Positions 7,825-16,170 of a DNA stretch of 19,277 bases are shown in pieces. Numbering within the stretch: the stretch's first letter is position 1; each line of letters starts with the position of its first letter. The stretch is from assembly GCA_964556005.1 (NCBI GenBank), contig CAZKUR010000074.1, positions 1-19,277 of the forward strand. The letters run 5' to 3'. The notes below the pieces were generated by a model that saw nothing but the letters and a program-made list of their open reading frames with translations, was not told where the DNA came from and ran no database searches. The position numbers and the translations under genes are program-made. Source of the DNA: CAZKUR01 sp964556005. Lineage in GTDB: Bacteria > Bacteroidota > Ignavibacteria > Ignavibacteriales > Ignavibacteriaceae.

Positions 7825-8700
7825 GAAAAAATGTTTCCGGACAGATTTATTGAAAACGGGATTGCAGAACAGGATATGGTATCAACCGCAGGCGGACTTG
7901 CAAGGATGGGTTTAATTCCTGTTGTAAATACTTTCGCGAGTTTTTTAGCCGCAAGGGCAAATGAACAGATTTATAATAATGCGGGAGAAAAAACCAAAGT
8001 TATTTACACCTGTCATTTTTCAGGAATAATTCCTGCCGGCCCGGGAAAATCTCATCAGAGCGTCAGGGATATTTCACTGTTCGGCACTCTTCCAAATGTA
8101 ACTATTCTTCAGCCGTGCAATGCCGAAGAAGCAAAGCAGATTACAAATTATTGTGTTAACGAAGCTAAAGAAAATTGTGTCATTCGTTTGGTAATCGGCC
8201 CTTCGCCGGAAAGAATTATTCTTCCTGAAAATTATAAATTAAAAATAGGTACCGGCGTTGAACTAACTTCGGGTAACGATGCAATTTTGTTCGGGTATGG
8301 GCCGGTTATGCTGCATGAAGCACTAATGGCTGCAAATTATCTTGCAGATGTAAACTTTGGATTAAAAGTAATCAATATGCCATGGCTGAATAAAATTGAT
8401 AAAGAATGGTTAAATGATATCGTCAAAGATCAAAAGAAAATTTTTATACTTGAAGATCATTCCGCAATCGGCGGTTTAGGAGACAGAATTTTAAATGCTC
8501 TTGTTGAAATGAATGCATTGAAAGATAAAGGATTTCATAATCTTGGTTTAAGAGAATATCCCGAATGCGGCACTCCCTGGGAAGTTTTGGAATTTCACAA
8601 ATTAGACGGAAAATCTTTAGCTCAAAGAATATCAGGAATTAAAGACATTCAAACGGAAGAAAAAGTTAAACAAAAGTATACAACCGAAGCACCGCAATAA
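7825..8700 (+). CDS. Transketolase, C-terminal (pyrimidine-binding) part
   Basis: 291 codons plus a TAA at 8698-8700, open at the left because of the gap. It begins EKMFPDRFIENGIAEQDMVS: the Glu of GIAEQ is the catalytic glutamate that activates the cofactor aminopyrimidine. It is followed by GGLARMGLIPVVNTFASFLA and the conserved GPGKSHQSVRD (about 72-82). The remaining ~150 residues form the C-terminal transketolase domain (GTGVELTSGNDAILFGYG, then LEDHSAIGGLGDRI). No stop or restart is visible around the gap, so a single protein of about 640 residues or two split subunits are both possible. The next gene, an M16 peptidase, starts 71 bases later. Confidence 0.85.
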   Translation, partial: EKMFPDRFIENGIAEQDMVSTAGGLARMGLIPVVNTFASFLAARANEQIYNNAGEKTKVIYTCHFSGIIPAGPGKSHQSVRDISLFGTLPNVTILQPCNAEEAKQITNYCVNEAKENCVIRLVIGPSPERIILPENYKLKIGTGVELTSGNDAILFGYGPVMLHEALMAANYLADVNFGLKVINMPWLNKIDKEWLNDIVKDQKKIFILEDHSAIGGLGDRILNALVEMNALKDKGFHNLGLREYPECGTPWEVLEFHKLDGKSLAQRISGIKDIQTEEKVKQKYTTEAPQ

Positions 8701-8771
8701 AGCTATGGGTCAACCATTCAAAACAAAACTTTTTATATATTGTTTCTTTAATCATAAATGATTTATCAAAA

Positions 8772-10037
8772 ATGAATTATCTCGATATTCCTTATACAAA
8801 GTACAAACTTAAAAACGGTTTGGAAGTAATTTTACATCAGGATAAAAGTATTCCGCTTACTGCAGTCAATATATGGTTTAAAGTCGGCTCATCGAATGAA
8901 GTAAAAGGCAAAACCGGAATTGCGCATTTATTTGAACATATGATGTTTCAGGGTTCTCAAAATGTTCCTAAAGAAATGCATTTTAAATATATACAGGAAG
9001 CCGGCGGTAGTTTGAACGGGTCTACAACTTTCGATAGAACAAATTATTTTGAAAAGCTGCCGTCCAATTTTCTCGAACTTGCTCTCTGGCTTGAATCCGA
9101 CAGGATGGGATATTTTCTGCCCGCATTAACCCTGGAAAAAATGAATAATCAAAAAGATGTTGTGAAAAACGAACGCCTCGAAAGATACGACAACCAGCCG
9201 TACGGATTAGCCTGGGAGATTTTAATATCTAAACTTTACCCGGAAGGACATCCATATAGCTGGCCGACAATCGGAAGTCTGGAGGATATTTCCAATTATA
9301 CTATGGAAGATGTTACTTCTTTTTTTAAAAAATATTATTCTCCTTCTAACGCATCTTTAGTTGTCGCCGGTGATTTCGAAATAAATCATGTCAAGGATTT
9401 AATTGAAAAATATTTTGGTGAAATTCCTTCTGCATCTGAAATTGATGGATTGAGACCTCAGCCAACTAATTTGAAAGAAAATATACTAATCGAAAGAAAG
9501 GAAGATGTCGCTCTCGATAGAATGTATCTTTCCTGGCATTCGGATTTGATTTACGGGCAGGACGACGGAACACTGGATATACTTTCAGACATTCTCACCG
9601 GCTCAAAAGGTTCCAGGCTTTATAAAAATTTAGTCATCGAGAAAGAAATTGCTCAGGACGTAACAGCATATCAGTTTTCGGGCAAGTATTCGGGACAATT
9701 TATGTTTATTGCAACCGCAAAACCCGGCGTGGAACTTGATGCAATCAAAAAAGAAATTCTCGATGAATTGAACAAAATCCGGAAAGAAGGAATTGCCCAA
9801 CGAGAACTAACAAAATCCAAGAATGGAATAAAATCAAATTATATTTATTCTATTCAGAATTTAGATGCTATTGCTGATCAGTTAAATGCATATAATTTTT
9901 ATTTGAATGAACCCAACTCGTTTTCATTCGATTTAAAGAGATATGAAGATGTCAGTAATGATAATATTAAAAAAGTCGCAGATAAATATTTTTTAAAGCC
10001 GTTTGCCGAATTAAGAATTTTATCAAAAACAAAATAA
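8772..10037 (+). CDS. M16 zinc peptidase, catalytic subunit
   Basis: This 421-residue M16B (pitrilysin/processing-peptidase-like) protein has the inverted zinc motif HxxEH as HLFEH at 52-56. The downstream zinc ligand Glu is about 78 residues later (E134 in KNERLERYDNQPYG). The C-terminal half carries the usual SRLYKNLVIEKEIA segment. The length fits a half-size M16 subunit that works as a heterodimer. No signal peptide or membrane segment is visible, so a cytoplasmic location or non-classical export is implied. It is followed after 12 bases by a second M16 gene lacking the zinc motif, the standard active/inactive pair. No strong ribosome site precedes the ATG. Confidence 0.92.
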   Translation: MNYLDIPYTKYKLKNGLEVILHQDKSIPLTAVNIWFKVGSSNEVKGKTGIAHLFEHMMFQGSQNVPKEMHFKYIQEAGGSLNGSTTFDRTNYFEKLPSNFLELALWLESDRMGYFLPALTLEKMNNQKDVVKNERLERYDNQPYGLAWEILISKLYPEGHPYSWPTIGSLEDISNYTMEDVTSFFKKYYSPSNASLVVAGDFEINHVKDLIEKYFGEIPSASEIDGLRPQPTNLKENILIERKEDVALDRMYLSWHSDLIYGQDDGTLDILSDILTGSKGSRLYKNLVIEKEIAQDVTAYQFSGKYSGQFMFIATAKPGVELDAIKKEILDELNKIRKEGIAQRELTKSKNGIKSNYIYSIQNLDAIADQLNAYNFYLNEPNSFSFDLKRYEDVSNDNIKKVADKYFLKPFAELRILSKTK

Positions 10038-10049
10038 TCGAATAAAAAA

Positions 10050-11414
10050 ATGAATTTTAATAGAGCTAATAAACCAATCCCTGAAAAGGAAATCAGTTTT
10101 AATCTTCCTCAAACTAAAAAATTTTCACTGAACAACGGGTTGAAAGTTTTTTTGGTTGAAAAAAAAGAACTGCCTATTGTGCGTTTTAATTTAATCGTTA
10201 AAGGCGGAAGTAAAACCGATCCGCAAAATCAAAAAGGCCTGGCAAATCTTTTTTCGATGACTCTGGATGAAGGTGCTGGAGATTATAACTCTATTGAATT
10301 AAGTGATGAATTTGATTTGCTCGGTACGGTCTTCAATCTCAAGGCTTCGCAGGATAATTTTCAAATGGTGATGCAGACGTTAAAAGATAATTTCGATAGA
10401 TCGCTTGAATTATTTTTCTCAGTCGTTACAAAGCCGCACCTCGAAAGTAAAGATTTTGAAAGGGAGCAAAGAAAAGTTCTAACTAAAATCCTGCAGAGAA
10501 AAGATCATCCCGATGCAGTTGCAGATAACGTGTTTGAGTATATTGTATTCGGCAGAAATAATCCTTATGCCTTCCCAACTCTGGGCTTAAAAGATGATGT
10601 AGAGAAATTGACAAATGATTTAATTAAAAATTATTACCGCGAATATTTCAGTCCGAACGAATCTGTACTAATTGTAGTTGGGAATATTACTCAAAGTGAA
10701 CTCAATGAAAAATTAAATTTGCACATAGCCGGATGGAACTCATCGGTTAATAAAAATTTTCAAATAAATAATACAAAGAATAATAAAGGACGGATTTTTC
10801 TTGTCAACAAAGAAAATGCACCGCAAAGTGAAATCAGGGTTGGGCATTTATCATCAACAATGGAATATAAAAATTATCATCCTAAGCAAATATTAAATTC
10901 TATTTTGGGCGGACAATTTTCCAGCAGGATAAACCTAAACCTTCGTGAGAAAAAAGGGTACACATACGGTGCCTACACGGCTTTTAATTATTATACTGAC
11001 GGCGCTTATTTTTATACTTCTACTTCGGTTAATACTGAAAATACAGTTAATGCAGTCAACGAAATTTTATTCGAACTTAATAATATTACAAAGGGTGTGA
11101 CCAAAGAAGAACTGGAATTTGCCAAATCATTTATGATAAGAAAATTTCCATCGAGTTTTGAAACATACGGCCAAATTGCATCGAATATATCCAGGCAGAT
11201 TATTTATTCAATGCCGGATGAATATTTTGAAAAATATATCAGTGATATTGAAAAAGTATCACTTGATGACGTCAACGCTGCAGCCGTTAAAAACATTTTA
11301 CCGGAAGAAGTAACTGTCTTAATTATCGGTAATAAAGATGTCTTGAAAGACGAATCAAAAAAATTGAATTTGGGTGATATTGTTGAGCTTGATGAAAACG
11401 GTAATGAGATTTAA
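10050..11414 (+). CDS. M16 family protein, non-catalytic partner subunit
   Basis: This 454-residue protein has the same fold as its neighbour. In the aligned position the zinc motif AHLFEH has become ANLFSM (about 65-70), so both His and the Glu are lost and it cannot bind catalytic zinc. It keeps the substrate-pocket element LREKKGYTYGAY (about 298-309, Arg and Tyr), as non-catalytic M16B partners do. The two products would form a heterodimeric clamp that digests peptides. The 12-base gap to the upstream gene indicates an operon. No signal peptide is seen. The gene ends in a short convergent intergenic gap that carries a dispersed repeat. Confidence 0.92.
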   Translation: MNFNRANKPIPEKEISFNLPQTKKFSLNNGLKVFLVEKKELPIVRFNLIVKGGSKTDPQNQKGLANLFSMTLDEGAGDYNSIELSDEFDLLGTVFNLKASQDNFQMVMQTLKDNFDRSLELFFSVVTKPHLESKDFEREQRKVLTKILQRKDHPDAVADNVFEYIVFGRNNPYAFPTLGLKDDVEKLTNDLIKNYYREYFSPNESVLIVVGNITQSELNEKLNLHIAGWNSSVNKNFQINNTKNNKGRIFLVNKENAPQSEIRVGHLSSTMEYKNYHPKQILNSILGGQFSSRINLNLREKKGYTYGAYTAFNYYTDGAYFYTSTSVNTENTVNAVNEILFELNNITKGVTKEELEFAKSFMIRKFPSSFETYGQIASNISRQIIYSMPDEYFEKYISDIEKVSLDDVNAAAVKNILPEEVTVLIIGNKDVLKDESKKLNLGDIVELDENGNEI

Positions 11415-11486
11415 ATATTGAGCCGAGTATTTTTAGATTTACTTTGACGATAGATCTTACAATAAACGGATATGGTGAGATTAAAA

Positions 11487-11524
11487 CCGTGGAAATCTGC
11501 GTAATCCGTGTCATCCGCGTTCTA
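11487..11524. repeat. Degenerate 9-10 bp-period intergenic repeat
   Basis: Four consecutive units are visible: CCGTGGAAAT, CTGCGTAAT, CCGTGTCAT and CCGCGTTCT. The tract stands out from the AT-rich surroundings and fills the end of the 110-bp gap between two convergent genes. From general knowledge, near-identical tracts (AACGCGGATGACACGG-like when read on the other strand) are scattered between genes in many unrelated bacteria. Their origin is unclear. It ends just before the stop codon of the next minus-strand gene. Confidence 0.6.
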
Positions 11525-12544
11525 TTATTGTCGTTCAGAAAAGACTAAAGAAGGATTTACAAACTTATACCCGATCTTCCGAAAGCTCACTATCTCATTT
11601 TTTAATTTGGGGAAATCCGATGTCGATACAAGAACCAATTTCTTTTCTCCATCGCCGATATTTGAGAGGAAGGAATGAAAATTCGCAGTAAGTGAGTTAT
11701 TATTTCCTCTAATTTGGATAAATGAATTTAGAGGCAGAAGCCTAATCTTTCTTTTTTTAAATTCTGTTTTTACATAAGGATAAATTGAAGAATTATACAC
11801 ATCCGACTTTGTATCGATAATAAAAAAAATAGCTCCATTAAAAGTTGAAGTGATTGATCTTATTGAAAGAATCAATCTTGCTTTAGAATATCCCGGGTTC
11901 AGCTTATAGTCAAGGTCGGTAATATCGTCATTTAGTAAAATTGCATATTCTTTATGGTTAGCTTTTATCATTTGAATCAGCTTTTTCGAATTCTTTGAAG
12001 GGACAAATACTGCGGCAAAATTTTCTGGTACCGACAAAAGAACAGAATCTTCCTTTGTGCTGAGATCATCCCAGCCATCGATAAGCAAGCCTACTTCCCC
12101 CGCTTTTCTTTTAATTGAGTCATCATATTTAAATAATGCTCTAAATTTTAAAAATCCTCCAGAGTAAATTTTTAAGTTTGCCTCGCCGTTTATTTTTTTC
12201 TCATCAGAAATAATTTTTGCTTCATCCGGTTTTGTATTCAAATTTATCTCTTCGATAACAACGGGAATTGGTAAATCGGCAGGTACTAAAACAGAATAAT
12301 CGAATTTGAGTGAGTCGGGTGACTTGCGCGGTTTCTTAACATGTTTGATCCATTCATCCTGATATCCCAAATTTTTCAGTGATTTCTTAAATATCGAATC
12401 AATTGCTGCAGCCGGGATCTGTTTCAGATTTGCAGTTGAACTTGGAAATTTTTTGTTAACAATAATAAAGATAATTAAAATAACGACTGCAGCAGAGAAT
12501 AGTATTTGAATAATTTTTCTTCGACTGAAAAATGAGTCCATCAT
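11525..12544 (-). CDS. Membrane-anchored protein resembling divergent polysaccharide deacetylases
   Basis: This 339-residue protein has one N-terminal membrane helix (about 12-28, AAVVILIIFIIV) after a basic stretch (SRRK), so the rest is probably periplasmic. It contains GEVGLLIDGWDDL (about 148-160), then a segment with spaced beta/alpha elements (AAVFVPSKNSKKLIQMIK; EYAILLNDD; GAIFFIIDTKSD; IRLLPLNSFIQIRG). The order resembles the YibQ/divergent polysaccharide deacetylase fold, but the usual HLPM and NHMGS motifs are not recognisable, so metal binding is doubtful. This assignment is tentative. Its ATG (12542-12544) overlaps the TGA of the enoyl-CoA hydratase as ATGA, which implies translational coupling. 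It is the last gene of the minus-strand operon. Confidence 0.75.
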   Translation of the reverse strand: MMDSFFSRRKIIQILFSAAVVILIIFIIVNKKFPSSTANLKQIPAAAIDSIFKKSLKNLGYQDEWIKHVKKPRKSPDSLKFDYSVLVPADLPIPVVIEEINLNTKPDEAKIISDEKKINGEANLKIYSGGFLKFRALFKYDDSIKRKAGEVGLLIDGWDDLSTKEDSVLLSVPENFAAVFVPSKNSKKLIQMIKANHKEYAILLNDDITDLDYKLNPGYSKARLILSIRSITSTFNGAIFFIIDTKSDVYNSSIYPYVKTEFKKRKIRLLPLNSFIQIRGNNNSLTANFHSFLSNIGDGEKKLVLVSTSDFPKLKNEIVSFRKIGYKFVNPSLVFSERQ

Positions 12545-13323
12545 TGATTCTTAAATTCAGGTTTTCTTTTTTCAAGAAATGCCTTAGTTCCTTCTTTCGC
12601 ATCGTTTGTTCCGCAGGAAATAGCAAAAAGACTGGCTTCATAATTCTGACCTTCTTTAGATGAAACCTCGTCGACAATGTTAACGGATTTTACACAAAGC
12701 CTGATAGCCTGCTGTGCTTTGGAAGAAATCTTTTCAGCCATCTCGGTTGCTTTTTGCAGAAGCTCTTCTTGTTTGTAAACCCTGTTAGCAAGACCGATTC
12801 TGAATGCTTCATTTGCATCAATCATATCGCCGGTTAAAATATATTCCATCGCCCTGCCGGAATTTATTAATCGTGTTAATCTCTGAGTTCCGCCGAAACC
12901 CGGAATCAAACCTAAATTAACTTCCGGCTGACCGAACCTTGCATTTTCGGAAACAAGTCTTATATGGCATGAAAGAGCCAACTCACAACCGCCGCCGAGT
13001 GCGAATCCGTTTACAGCCGCAATTACCGGTTTATCGAGATTTTCAATCAGATTAAAAATCCGCTGTCCTTTCTCGGAAAACTCTTTACCTGCTATCATAT
13101 CCAATTTATTCAATTCCGAAATATCCGCTCCGGCAACAAAAGCTTTTTGCCCGCTTCCGGTAATAATAACGACAAAAATATTTTTATCGTTTTTCAGATC
13201 GGTAAAAACCTGTTCAAGCTCCGATAAGGTTTCGTGATTTAATGCGTTTAATTTATCGGGACGATTCATCGTTACAAATGCAATCGTTCCTCTTTTTTCC
13301 AAAAGAATATTTTTAAAAGACAT
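12541..13323 (-). CDS. Enoyl-CoA hydratase/isomerase family protein
   Basis: This 260-residue crotonase-fold protein is expected to add water to trans-2-enoyl-CoA esters in the cytoplasm. It shows MNRPDKLNALN (19-29), the CoA/oxyanion-hole segment AFVAGADISEL (61-71), GFALGGGCELALSCH (106-120) and FGQPEVNLGLIPGFGGTQRL (130-149). The two catalytic glutamates of true hydratases are both present at E114 and E134, 20 apart as in rat mitochondrial hydratase, so hydratase rather than pure isomerase activity is favoured. Chain-length preference cannot be read. A TGAGG site precedes the ATG. It follows the barrel protein by 7 bases and overlaps the next gene by 4, so it sits inside an operon of apparently unrelated functions. 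Confidence 0.93.
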   Translation of the reverse strand: MSFKNILLEKRGTIAFVTMNRPDKLNALNHETLSELEQVFTDLKNDKNIFVVIITGSGQKAFVAGADISELNKLDMIAGKEFSEKGQRIFNLIENLDKPVIAAVNGFALGGGCELALSCHIRLVSENARFGQPEVNLGLIPGFGGTQRLTRLINSGRAMEYILTGDMIDANEAFRIGLANRVYKQEELLQKATEMAEKISSKAQQAIRLCVKSVNIVDEVSSKEGQNYEASLFAISCGTNDAKEGTKAFLEKRKPEFKNQ

Positions 13324-13330
13324 TTTAACC

Positions 13331-13921
13331 TCAATAACTAATTAATAATGGTAATCTAACTTTTAAATCGACCCCAATCGATTGGTTTGTCTGATAATAA
13401 TTATATGTACCCAAAATTTCCAGCAAAAACATTGAAACGCCAACGCTGACGTTAAGACCTAATTTTGAAGAATCGTCCGTAAAATTATTTTTCCCGGATG
13501 TTGATTTAAATTGATTTAATTTTTGGAAAAAGCCGTACGAGATACCAACCTCGGCAACCGGAAGTAACAGAGGCAATCCGTTAAGAAAAGGAGGGAAATA
13601 ATACCTGATTCCAAACCTAAGCGGGATAGAAGTTACGGAATAATTTGTATAATCAGTCGATTCGTAAAGTGACTGTGCGCCTGGATATTGTTCGTAACCC
13701 ACTCTTGCAAAAATGAAAAAAGGAATAATCTCATTATCGGTATAGGAAATATCGGCGTCCAATCCATAGCCTAAATCGGAAAACCCGGAAAAATCTCCAA
13801 GCGGAATTCTTGGACCGACTCCAAAAGCCAGGAAAAAACCACGCGCTTTATTATCGGACTGAGAATAAGATAAGTTGCAAACAATTATAAACAGAGAAAA
13901 TATTAGAAAGATTTTTTTCAT
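13331..13921 (-). CDS. Small outer-membrane beta-barrel protein
   Basis: This 196-residue protein has a classic signal peptide (MKKIFLIFSLFIIVCNLSYS, cleavage near residue 20) and then alternating, Gly- and aromatic-rich strands such as GVGPRIPLGDFSGFSDLGYG, FARVGYEQYPG, IPLRFGIRYYF, LNVSVGVSMF and a final VDLKVRLPLLISY. This pattern, with a terminal aromatic residue, fits an 8-stranded outer-membrane barrel (OmpA/PorT-like fold class). The specific role is unknown. It is followed after 7 bases by the enoyl-CoA hydratase and preceded by a 67-bp gap. Confidence 0.7.
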   Translation of the reverse strand: MKKIFLIFSLFIIVCNLSYSQSDNKARGFFLAFGVGPRIPLGDFSGFSDLGYGLDADISYTDNEIIPFFIFARVGYEQYPGAQSLYESTDYTNYSVTSIPLRFGIRYYFPPFLNGLPLLLPVAEVGISYGFFQKLNQFKSTSGKNNFTDDSSKLGLNVSVGVSMFLLEILGTYNYYQTNQSIGVDLKVRLPLLISY

Positions 13922-13988
13922 TGATTCCGGATTATTTATATGCCAAAATTAAAAAATAAATACACCATGTGAAATTAAGCGGAACAAT

Positions 13989-14768
13989 TTATTTTTTCGA
14001 ATCTTTTTTGAATAACAGGCAAATTAAAATTATTACCAAATAACCGGGGATAATAATCAATTCATAGTTTTTGCTAATTTCGAAAAATCCTTCCCACCCG
14101 GAATATCTCGCTGCAAATAAAATATTTATCAGTTCATGTGAGGACGAACCGAATAAAAGTAGAACAGACCAAAGAATTGTAAATAACATAACAGGGAAAA
14201 GGTAAATATTCAGGTAAAGTTTTTGCAAAACGGCAACTATAAAAACAACAAAGGCAAATGAAATATAACCGGCATGAATTGTATAATGTTTTTCAAGAGG
14301 TATGAATTCAAATAAAAAAAGCAGAATCAAAATGAAAGAAATAAATAATATTTTGTTAACCTTACCTGACGATGAAATGTTCAAAAATAAAAAAAGCATA
14401 ACAAGTTGGGGGAAATTCCATATCAGGTACAGCGGATAATCGATAATGCTCGACATCCCAAATTCGTAAAAGTATTCCGGGTTGCCTAACTTAATTATCT
14501 TAAAATAGAAAAGTAAACCTGATAAAAAAATAACCGGCAATATTACCTTTAAAATTGCGCTGACATATTTTTTGTCTTTCGGAAACTTTAAATAATTTTT
14601 TACCTCGCCGGGAAATCCTTCTCTGAATAAAAATAAAAAAGGAATAATGCATGAAATGTGAAATCTGAAACCAAGTAAAATAAAGTATGTATCAAAATTA
14701 AAATACCGGAGTGCGATACCTGCGGCATTTACTAAAACTACCGCAAATATTATTCGTTTTGCTTTCAA
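13989..14768 (-). CDS. Unrecognised multi-pass membrane protein
   Basis: I do not recognise this 259-residue protein. It has about seven to eight hydrophobic helices (roughly 5-22, 32-48, 68-84, 103-128, 137-152, 162-180, 187-207 and 234-251) and a basic tail (FKKDSKK). There is no EExxxR motif, so it is not an obvious CPBP protease. The start is a TTG at 14766-14768 that overlaps the TGA of the DUF2231 gene (TTGA); an in-frame stop lies only 6 codons upstream, and the next usable start is far inside, so a coupled TTG start is likely. This overlap suggests it works with the DUF2231 protein in the inner membrane. Confidence 0.7.
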   Translation of the reverse strand: MKAKRIIFAVVLVNAAGIALRYFNFDTYFILLGFRFHISCIIPFLFLFREGFPGEVKNYLKFPKDKKYVSAILKVILPVIFLSGLLFYFKIIKLGNPEYFYEFGMSSIIDYPLYLIWNFPQLVMLFLFLNISSSGKVNKILFISFILILLFLFEFIPLEKHYTIHAGYISFAFVVFIVAVLQKLYLNIYLFPVMLFTILWSVLLLFGSSSHELINILFAARYSGWEGFFEISKNYELIIIPGYLVIILICLLFKKDSKK

Positions 14769-15259
14769 AGATTTGGCGAATCTTTATGATTGGTAATTTC
14801 ATGTTTTATTAAATCGGTACCGACACCGTACTTATACACCAGCTCTCCTCCTAAAGCGCCGGCACGGTAAACTAAAATAGCTCCTGTTAGTGCCAAAATA
14901 ACAATAATGTATTTTATGTAGCCGGTAAATTTTTTTTTCAATACAAGAAAAGTTCTTATAACAAGTAAAATAGTAAAATACCACACTACTAAATTGGCAG
15001 CATCTTCATGATTATTTATAGCTTTTACCGGAATATTTACTCCGTGATCTTTTAGTTTATTCGCAATATCAAATGCCTGGTTGCCTGTAAAAACCGCAGC
15101 TAAACCAGCTAAAACGCCTAAAAGAAGTATTAAATGCGCAGATTTAGAAAAAAAATCCTTTTTAAAGATTGTACCTATTAATTCCAAGAATACATAAACT
15201 ATGAACAAAGCAATCGCAAAGTGAACGACTTGAGGATGCCAGGGAGCAGAGAATGACAT
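14765..15259 (-). CDS. DUF2231 family membrane protein
   Basis: This 164-residue protein matches the COG4244/DUF2231 pattern: an N-terminal HPQVVHFAIALF with H8 and H13, NHEDAANL around H84, and the closing GGELVYKYGVGT (137-148). Four membrane helices are expected (about 11-30, 42-59, 88-107 and 113-134). The conserved histidines suggest heme or metal binding, but the function is not established for the family. A strong AAGGAAG site lies 8 bases before the ATG. It begins 27 bases after truA and overlaps the next membrane protein, so it belongs to the same operon. Confidence 0.85.
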   Translation of the reverse strand: MSFSAPWHPQVVHFAIALFIVYVFLELIGTIFKKDFFSKSAHLILLLGVLAGLAAVFTGNQAFDIANKLKDHGVNIPVKAINNHEDAANLVVWYFTILLVIRTFLVLKKKFTGYIKYIIVILALTGAILVYRAGALGGELVYKYGVGTDLIKHEITNHKDSPNL

Positions 15260-15286
15260 TTAAAAACTTCCTTGAATTCTTTAAAA

Positions 15287-16015
15287 TTAATACTTTACTT
15301 TGTATAAAAATAAACCGTTTGGCGGTAACGACATACCTGCTTCGCATCTATTTTTAGAATTAATTATCTCCTGGAGAGCTACCGCACTTTTTTTTTCTTC
15401 ATGCAATTTTAAGATTGTCCCGGTAATTGTTCGAACCATACCGTGGAGGAATCTATCTGCTTGAATATAGAAAATTACAATTCCTTTGGATTCTTTCCAA
15501 TAAGCATTGTAAATTGTACAAACTGTATTTTCGGTTTCCTTTTTTTTCTTAGCAAATGATGTGAAGTCGTTTTTCCCGATTAAAGCTTTACTTAATTCGT
15601 TTAAAGATTTGCAGTTTAATTTTTTATTGTGGAAACATGAATATTTAAAATAAAAAGGTGATTTATAATTTATAAAAAAATATAAGTAGCTTCTTTTTTT
15701 TGCATCGAACCGCGAGTGAAAATCTTTATCGACATTATCCATACTCAGGATCGAAATATCTCTCGGTAGCATTGAATTTAATGAATACAAAAACCTATAT
15801 GATTCAAGTTCAAGTTCAGTTCTGAAATTTGCAACCTGCCCGAAGGCATGAACACCTGCATCGGTTCTTCCCGATCCGATTAAATTAACATTTTCAGTTG
15901 TAAGGGTTTTTATTGCATTTGTAATTTCCTGCTGAACTGAATTGGCATTAAGTTGAATTTGCCAGCCGGAATAATTAGTGCCGTCGTATTGAATTAACAA
16001 TTTATAGTTATTCAT
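15287..16015 (-). CDS. truA: tRNA pseudouridine(38-40) synthase
   Basis: This 242-residue TruA isomerises uridines 38-40 in the anticodon stem of many tRNAs. The catalytic aspartate is D52 in GSGRTDAGVHA (48-57). Other family marks are QYDGTNYSGWQ near the start (9-19), the KKRSYLYF segment (about 107-114), and DRFLHGMVRTITG at about 186-198. It is slightly shorter than the E. coli enzyme (270). It heads an apparent operon with the DUF2231 gene. The 155-bp upstream gap contains a MITE-like inverted repeat and no clear ribosome site before the ATG. Confidence 0.96.
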   Translation of the reverse strand: MNNYKLLIQYDGTNYSGWQIQLNANSVQQEITNAIKTLTTENVNLIGSGRTDAGVHAFGQVANFRTELELESYRFLYSLNSMLPRDISILSMDNVDKDFHSRFDAKKRSYLYFFINYKSPFYFKYSCFHNKKLNCKSLNELSKALIGKNDFTSFAKKKKETENTVCTIYNAYWKESKGIVIFYIQADRFLHGMVRTITGTILKLHEEKKSAVALQEIINSKNRCEAGMSLPPNGLFLYKVKY

Positions 16016-16057
16016 TAGAAATATTTTTTTGATTAATACGCTTTAGTAAAGGGAAAG

Positions 16058-16142
16058 GATGACATTTTTAATCCGGGAAACGATAATTTTTTTTAATAAA
16101 TATATTTTTTTATTATGATCGATTTTCAAAAAAAATGTCATC
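16058..16142. repeat. 85-bp inverted-repeat element (MITE-like)
   Basis: Perfect 12-bp terminal inverted repeats, GATGACATTTTT (16058-16069) and AAAAATGTCATC (16131-16142), flank 61 bases. The interior also pairs imperfectly: GAAACGATAAT on the left with ATTATGATCGATTTTC on the right, and AATAAA with TTTATT at the centre. The whole block could therefore fold as one hairpin. It lies between two minus-strand genes, downstream of the MgtC-like gene and upstream of truA. It could be a small non-autonomous transposable element or a long transcript hairpin. No target-site duplication was evident. Confidence 0.45.
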
Positions 16143-16170
16143 TCTACTATAATAATTTTTAGCACGTAAT

